Below the pieces are notes generated by a model. That model saw only the letters and a program-made list of their open reading frames with translations, ran no database searches and had not been told where the DNA came from. From an uncultured Eubacteriales bacterium (GTDB lineage Bacteria; Bacillota; Clostridia; Oscillospirales; UMGS1783): 10,497 nucleotides of DNA. The stretch spans positions 1 through 10,497 of the forward strand of contig CAJLRT010000024.1 in NCBI GenBank assembly GCA_905209135.1. Direction: 5' to 3'. Shown here piece after piece: positions 6,389 to 10,497 of this stretch (position 1 is the stretch's first letter; every line of letters starts with the position of its first letter). The translations under genes and the position numbers were made by a program.

Positions 6389-7305
6389 ACGCTGTCATCC
6401 AGAAAATGCTGGACGTAATCGCCGGGCTTTCCGGTGAAAAACCGGCCGGGGCGTACAATATCCGGGTGGACGGAAAGAGCGAAAGCCGCGCCAGCACGGA
6501 GCATATACAGATTATATCCAAAGAGGACAACCCCGGCATCGACATCCGCGTCGCGCCCGGCACAAAGGGCGAGTTTGTACACATCCCGGTCGTCGTCGAG
6601 CAGAGCGGGCTTGTGGACCTTGTGTACAACGACTTCTACATCGGCGAGGACAGCGACGTGCAGATCATCGCCGGCTGCGGCATCCACAACGACGGGCTGC
6701 ACCTGTCCCAGCACGACGGCATCCACACCTTTCACGTGGGTAAAAACGCCAGGGTGAAGTATGTGGAGAAGCATTACGGCGAAGGCGGCGGCACGGGCGC
6801 GCGCGTGCTCAACCCTGTGACCCGCGTTTACCTGGAAGAGGGCAGCTATCTGGAGATGGACACCGTCCAGATCGAGGGCGTGGACTCCACCGACAGGGTT
6901 ACGGAGGGGACGGTCGGCGACGGGGCGACCCTGATCGTGCACGAGAAGCTCATGACGAGCGGTACGCAGACGGCGACGACCACGTTTGCCGTGGACCTGA
7001 ACGGCAGGGACTCCAGCGCAAACATAACCTCGCGGTCGGTGGCGAAAGGGGAGTCGGTCCAGAAATTCCTCTCCAAAATCCACGGAAACAACGCCTGTAT
7101 GGGGCACTCGGAATGCGACGCGATCATCATGGACGGCGCGGTCGTGCAGGCCATCCCCGAAATTCAGGCCGGGCATGTGGACGCTTCGCTCATCCACGAG
7201 GCCGCCATCGGCAAGATCGCGGGCGAGCAGATTATGAAACTGATGACGCTGGGGCTGACCTATGAGCAGGCAGAGTCGGAAATTGTAAACGGATTCCTGA
7301 AATAA
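6385..7305 (+). CDS. sufB: Short SufB/SufD-family Fe-S scaffold (SmsB-like)
   Basis: At 306 residues it is much shorter than classical SufB (about 470-500) and seems to consist mainly of the beta-helix core and C-terminal helices. Expected role: as a dimer with SufC, build Fe-S clusters in the cytosol. Cys244 in GHSECDAI aligns by eye with the SufB catalytic cysteine (E. coli Cys405, in a TQCDS context), and His271-Glu272 in IHEAAIGKI aligns with SufB His433-Glu434. Cys98 and Cys238 are further possible ligands. The family C-terminus LTYEQAESEIVNGFL is clear. GAGGAGG (6371-6377) lies 7 nt before the ATG, which overlaps the sufC stop. Having one short scaffold instead of separate SufB and SufD suggests a homodimer. 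The symbol is by homology only; smsB may be more accurate. Confidence 0.87.
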   Translation: MNAVIQKMLDVIAGLSGEKPAGAYNIRVDGKSESRASTEHIQIISKEDNPGIDIRVAPGTKGEFVHIPVVVEQSGLVDLVYNDFYIGEDSDVQIIAGCGIHNDGLHLSQHDGIHTFHVGKNARVKYVEKHYGEGGGTGARVLNPVTRVYLEEGSYLEMDTVQIEGVDSTDRVTEGTVGDGATLIVHEKLMTSGTQTATTTFAVDLNGRDSSANITSRSVAKGESVQKFLSKIHGNNACMGHSECDAIIMDGAVVQAIPEIQAGHVDASLIHEAAIGKIAGEQIMKLMTLGLTYEQAESEIVNGFLK

Positions 7306-7313
7306 TATGCGCG

Positions 7314-7383
7314 GCGCGCCCTGTGCCAAAGGGCGCGCGCACAATATCAGGGGCGCGGCATTCCGCCGCGCCCCTGTGTGTTT
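7314..7383 (+). terminator. Two successive GC-rich hairpins after sufB (terminator region)
   Basis: Hairpin one pairs 7314-7322 with 7330-7338 (9 bp, 7-nt loop). Hairpin two pairs 7348-7359 with 7365-7376 (12 bp, perfect, loop ATTCC) and is followed by TGTGTTTG, a weak T-rich tail. The second is the better terminator candidate. The first has no T tract and may stabilise the mRNA end or pause polymerase. Confidence 0.7.
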
Positions 7384-7567
7384 GCCGCGCTGAGCGAGCT
7401 CTCCGGCGGGCAGTCCGCATCAATACTATCCCCCTATATGGGTAGGTGCGCGCGCGGGAAAGCCTGGGCGCGGGCCGTGTTTTTGGTTTCCCCGGGGCGG
7501 GCCGGCTTTTCGCCGCCGGCATACGGCCAAGTGTACAAATACGGTGCGGAGAAGCGGCAACTTTTCG

Positions 7568-7584
7568 TCAAATATACAATTTGA
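7568..7584. promoter_or_regulatory. 17-bp dyad upstream of the nrdGD promoter (candidate operator)
   Basis: TCAAAT (7568-7573) and ATTTGA (7579-7584) form a perfect inverted repeat with a 5-bp spacer, 21 bp before the -35 element. The position suits an activator or a second repressor site. I do not recognise the binding protein. A TATAAT hexamer at 7586-7591 follows but lacks a convincing -35. Confidence 0.35.
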
Positions 7585-7605
7585 GTATAATATGAAAAAT
7601 CGACC

Positions 7606-7634
7606 TTGACATTATGAATATATTGTAGGATAAT
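7606..7634 (+). promoter_or_regulatory. Sigma-A-type promoter of the nrdG-nrdD operon
   Basis: Consensus -35 TTGACA (7606-7611) and -10 GATAAT (7629-7634) are 17 bp apart. Transcription would begin near 7641, leaving a short leader of about 30 nt before the nrdG start at 7672. Confidence 0.85.
7613..7628. promoter_or_regulatory. Weak NrdR-box-like site in the nrdG promoter
   Basis: TATGAATATATTGTAG matches the AT-rich centre and the right half of the NrdR box (recalled consensus ACACWATATATWGTGT) at 10 of 16 positions. The left half lacks the CAC bases. A second, similarly weak match is at 7630-7645, only 17 bp away centre to centre, whereas NrdR boxes usually sit about 31 bp apart. The location between -35 and -10 is suitable for repression, but the match is poor. 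Confidence 0.25.
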
Positions 7635-7671
7635 ATAAATTGTTAGTACCACATCTAGTAGGAGCATGGAG

Positions 7672-8187
7672 ATGTCAGAGAGAATGCTGCGGGTGTCGGG
7701 CATTGTGGAGGAATCCATTGTCGACGGGCCCGGCTACCGCTTTACTGTTTTTACGCAGGGCTGCCTGCACGGCTGCCCCGGCTGCCACAACCCGCAGACC
7801 CATCCGCTGGACGGCGGAACGGAGGTCTCCGCGGACGCGCTGTTCGACCGGATTGCGCGCAACCCGCTGCTGCGCGGCGTCACGTTCAGCGGCGGCGAGC
7901 CGTTTCTGCAGGCCGCGGCGCTGGCGCCGCTTGCGGCGCGTATCCACGCGCAGACCCGGCTGGACGTTGTGACCTACACCGGATATACTTACGAGGCCCT
8001 GCGCGACGGCGCGACGGCGGAAAACGCCTGGGCCGACCTGCTGGAGCAGACCGATTACCTGATTGACGGCCCGTTTCTGCTTGCGGAAAAGAGCCTGGAG
8101 CTGAAGTTCCGGGGCTCGCGCAACCAGCGGATTCTGGACATGCGCGCGACGCGGGCCGCGGGCGAACCTGTACTGACTGAGTTATAA
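7672..8187 (+). CDS. nrdG: Anaerobic ribonucleotide reductase activating protein NrdG
   Basis: This 171-residue radical SAM enzyme uses a [4Fe-4S] cluster and S-adenosylmethionine to place the glycyl radical on NrdD under anaerobic conditions. The cluster motif CLHGCPGC has Cys31, Cys35 and Cys38 in the radical SAM CX3CX2C spacing, followed by HNPQTHPLDGG as in NrdG. FSGGEP (72-77) is the SAM-contacting glycine-rich motif, and IVDGPGYRF near the N-terminus is also typical. ATG 7666 is possible but lies one base from the ribosome site AGGAG (7660-7664); ATG 7672 has 7-nt spacing and is preferred. It precedes nrdD with 17 nt between stop and start. In many bacteria the order is nrdD-nrdG, so this is reversed. 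Confidence 0.93.
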   Translation: MSERMLRVSGIVEESIVDGPGYRFTVFTQGCLHGCPGCHNPQTHPLDGGTEVSADALFDRIARNPLLRGVTFSGGEPFLQAAALAPLAARIHAQTRLDVVTYTGYTYEALRDGATAENAWADLLEQTDYLIDGPFLLAEKSLELKFRGSRNQRILDMRATRAAGEPVLTEL

Positions 8188-8204
8188 TGGGAGGATATAC
8201 GCAC

Positions 8205-10449
8205 ATGGAGAACACGAGGGTCAGGAGCATTACCAAGCGGGACGGACGGGTCGTGCTGTACGACGAGTCCAAGATCGCCAACGCCATTCTCAAGGCGCTC
8301 GCCGCGGCGGGCCGGGAGGATGCTGCGACAGCGGCGCGGCTTGCCAACCAGGTTGGCGACGCGCTGATGGCGACGGGCGAGGACAACTACAAAATAGAGC
8401 AGATTCAGGACGAAGTCGAGCGCGTGCTCATGCACAACGGCCTGGAGGACGTTGCGAAGCGCTATATCCTTTACCGCGCCAAGCGCACCCGGGTGCGCGA
8501 GTCAAACACCGCGCTCATGCAGGCGTGCGACGAAATCACCAACGCCGACGCGCGCCGCTCGAACCTCAAGCGCGACAATGCGAATGTGGACGGCAACACC
8601 TCCATGGGCAGCATGCTGCAGCTCGGCAGCGCCGCGGCCAAGTCCTATAACACGGCCTATCTGCTCACGCCCGAACAGGCGCGCGCCTATGAGGAGGGCT
8701 GGATTCACATACACGACTTTGACTTTTACGCGCTGACGACGACCTGCTGCCAGATCGATATCGACCGGCTGTTCACCAACGGCTTCAATACCGGCCACGG
8801 CTATCTGCGCGAGCCGCAGGACATACAGAGCTATGCGGCGCTGGCCTGCATTGCCATCCAGTCCAACCAGAACGACCAGCACGGCGGCCAGGGCATTCCG
8901 AACTTTGACTATGCGCTCGCCAAGGGCGTGAAAAAGACATACCGCCGCCTGCTGATTGAGAACCTGCGCAAGGCCCTCTCCATTCTCGCGCCGGACGCCG
9001 GGATGGACAAGCAGGCGGTGACCGAGATTGTAGACGCCGCCGAGGCCAAGGCGGGCGGGCCGTCGCTGGGCCGCAACGAGGCGTATGTCCGCGCCCTGGG
9101 CGAGGGGCTGCAGGCGCATATCGGCGGGGCCGCGGCGGAGCAGGCGCTTCAATTCACGCTCGGCGAGTCCGAGCAGGAGATCGGCCGGCGCACCTATCAG
9201 GCCATGGAATCCGTTGTGCACAACCTCAACTCCATGCACTCGCGCGCCGGCGCGCAGACCCCTTTCTCCTCCATCAACTACGGGACCGACACCAGCGACG
9301 AGGGCCGGCTCGTGATCCGCAACATCCTGCTCGCGACCGAGGCGGGGCTGGGCCACGGCGAAACGCCGATTTTCCCCATCCAGATTTTCAAGCTCAAAGC
9401 GGGCGTGAACTACAATCCCGGCGACCCCAACTACGACCTGTTCGAGCTCGCCTGCCACTGCAGCGCAAAGCGGCTCTTCCCCAACTTTGTCAACCTGGAC
9501 GCGCCCTATAACCTCCAGTACTATGTGCCCGGCCGACCGGAGACGGAGGTTGCGACCATGGGCTGCCGCACGCGTGTGATCGCCAACCGCTACGACCCGC
9601 AGCAGGAGACGACTTACGGCCGCGGCAACCTCTCGTTTACCTCGATCAACCTGCCCCGGCTCGCCATTGAGGCCAAGGGCGACGAGGCGGCTTTCTACCG
9701 CGCGCTGGACGATGTGCTGGAACTGGTGGCCGGGCAGCTGCTCGACCGGTATGAGATCCAGGCCAAAAAGAAGGTGCGCAACTATCCCTTCCTGATGGGC
9801 GAGGGCGTCTGGCTGGACAGCGACAAGCTCGGCCCGGACGACGAGGTGCGCGACGTGATCAAGCACGGCACCCTTTCCATCGGCTTTATCGGGCTTGCGG
9901 AGACGCTCGTCAGCCTGTACGGCCACCACCACGGCGAGAGCGACGAGATGCAGGAGAAAGGGCTGGAGATCGTCCGGCACATGAACGAATTCTGCCGCCG
10001 CAAAGGCGAGCAGACCGGCCTGAACTACTCTCTGCTTGCGACGCCCGCCGAGGGCCTGTCCGGCCGGTTCATCCGCATGGACAAGAAACGCTACGGCGTC
10101 ATCCCCGGCGTGACCGACCGCGAGTACTATACAAATTCCTTCCATGTGCCCGTGTACTATCCCATCACGGCCTTTGAAAAGATTGAGAAAGAGGCGCCGT
10201 ACCATGCGCTGACGCCGGCGGGACATATTACGTATGTGGAGATGGACGGCAACCCCTCCGACAACCTGGAGGCGTTTATGGCCGTGATACGCTATATGCA
10301 CGACAAGGGCGTCGGCTACGGCTCGGTCAACCACCCGGTGGACCGCGATCCGGTCTGCGGCTATGTCGGCATCATCGGCGACGTATGCCCCCGCTGCGGC
10401 CGCAGGGAGGGCGAACCCATTCCGCCGGAAAAACTGGCGGCGCTGCGGG
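8205..10449 (+). CDS. nrdD: Anaerobic (class III) ribonucleoside-triphosphate reductase NrdD, 3'-truncated
   Basis: NrdD reduces ribonucleotides to deoxyribonucleotides using a glycyl radical. An ATP-cone regulatory domain (about residues 5-95, starting RSITKRDGRVVLYDESKI) is followed by the reductase barrel. Landmarks are NVDGNTSMGSMLQ, WIHIHDFDFY, TTCCQID with Cys181-Cys182, CHCSAKRLFPN (417-427), and MGCRTRV with Cys454, the likely thiyl-radical cysteine. A zinc-ribbon-like segment near the end keeps Cys718, Cys728 and Cys731. The start at ATG 8205 has GGAGG (8190-8194) 10 nt upstream; an in-frame ATG at 8187 overlaps the nrdG stop and has no good site. Genuine sequence ends at about residue 748. 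The following codons and stop (to 10484) are sequencing adapter. The C-terminal glycyl-radical loop is therefore missing by artefact, not by mutation. Confidence 0.95.
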
Positions 10450-10497
10450 AGATCGGAAGAGCGTCGTGTAGGGAAAGAGTGTAGATCTCGGTGGTCG
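10450..10497. other. Illumina TruSeq adapter read-through at contig end (artefact)
   Basis: From AGATCGGAAGAGC at 10450 to the last base, the sequence is identical over 48 bases to the start of the reverse complement of the TruSeq universal adapter, as I remember that adapter. The first one or two bases could be shared with the genome. It is not biological sequence. It converts the nrdD frame into an apparently complete one by adding 11 codons and a stop at 10482-10484. Confidence 0.98.

Larger units (their letters stand above)
7384..7671. other. Intergenic region between suf terminators and nrdG
   Basis: This gap of nearly 290 nt holds no credible gene. Its first part (to about 7550) is GC-rich with a small hairpin of two GCCGGC arms (7501-7506 and 7515-7520) but no T tract. 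The second part is AT-rich and carries the nrdG promoter and possible operators. A short frame here reads SELSGGQ by chance but lacks any other ATPase feature and runs into the promoter. Confidence 0.7.

Noticed and set aside
7378..7584. A short frame reading SELSGGQ, resembling an ABC ATPase signature
   Set aside because: Only the chance motif is present, without Walker A or B. The frame begins in the terminator tail and runs into AT-rich promoter DNA.
8502..10334. A 610-codon open frame on the minus strand opposite nrdD
   Set aside because: It is fully antisense to a clearly homologous gene. Its translation is low-complexity and rich in Val, Ala, Arg and His, as expected from reading GC-biased codons backwards. 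No start context was found.
10357..10484. A natural NrdD variant lacking the glycyl-radical loop
   Set aside because: The C-terminus is lost because the sequence runs into sequencing adapter at 10450, so absence of the motif is uninformative.

Overview
The window looks like a contig end from a GC-rich, strictly anaerobic low-branching Firmicute (Clostridia-like, for example a gut Oscillospirales or Christensenellales member). This is inferred from strong GGAGG-type ribosome binding sites, AT-rich sigma-A promoters set in GC-rich DNA, an oxygen-sensitive class III ribonucleotide reductase, and a two-gene SufC/SufB-type Fe-S assembly operon without a cysteine desulfurase. All real genes lie on the + strand. 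The many long minus-strand frames are shadows of GC-biased codons.

Layout: 1-395 is GC-rich noncoding DNA with a short 36/37-bp tandem repeat, followed by an AT-rich promoter. Unit 1 (499-2398) encodes an aldose 1-epimerase-family protein and a PfkB/ribokinase-family sugar kinase and ends at a terminator. Unit 2 (2512-5497) encodes a GH36-type alpha-galactosidase lipoprotein and a cytosolic aldo/keto reductase and ends at a very strong terminator. Unit 3 (5651-7305) is a two-gene operon for a SufC-type ATPase and a short SufB/SufD-family scaffold, with its own promoter, a dyad inside that promoter, and two hairpins after it. Unit 4 (7672 to the end) encodes nrdG and then nrdD, again with a good promoter.

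The first two units fit carbohydrate use: galactoside cleavage outside the membrane, anomer interconversion, sugar phosphorylation and carbonyl reduction. The last two fit anaerobic housekeeping: Fe-S cluster assembly, and deoxynucleotide synthesis by an enzyme whose activase (NrdG) needs a [4Fe-4S] cluster.

The last 48 bases (10450-10497) are not biological. They match the reverse complement of the Illumina TruSeq universal adapter. The nrdD reading frame is therefore truncated before its glycyl-radical motif, and its apparent stop codon is adapter-derived. I see no convincing undescribed system. The most interesting biology is the minimal SufC/SufB-like pair, which resembles the described SUF-like minimal system (SMS).
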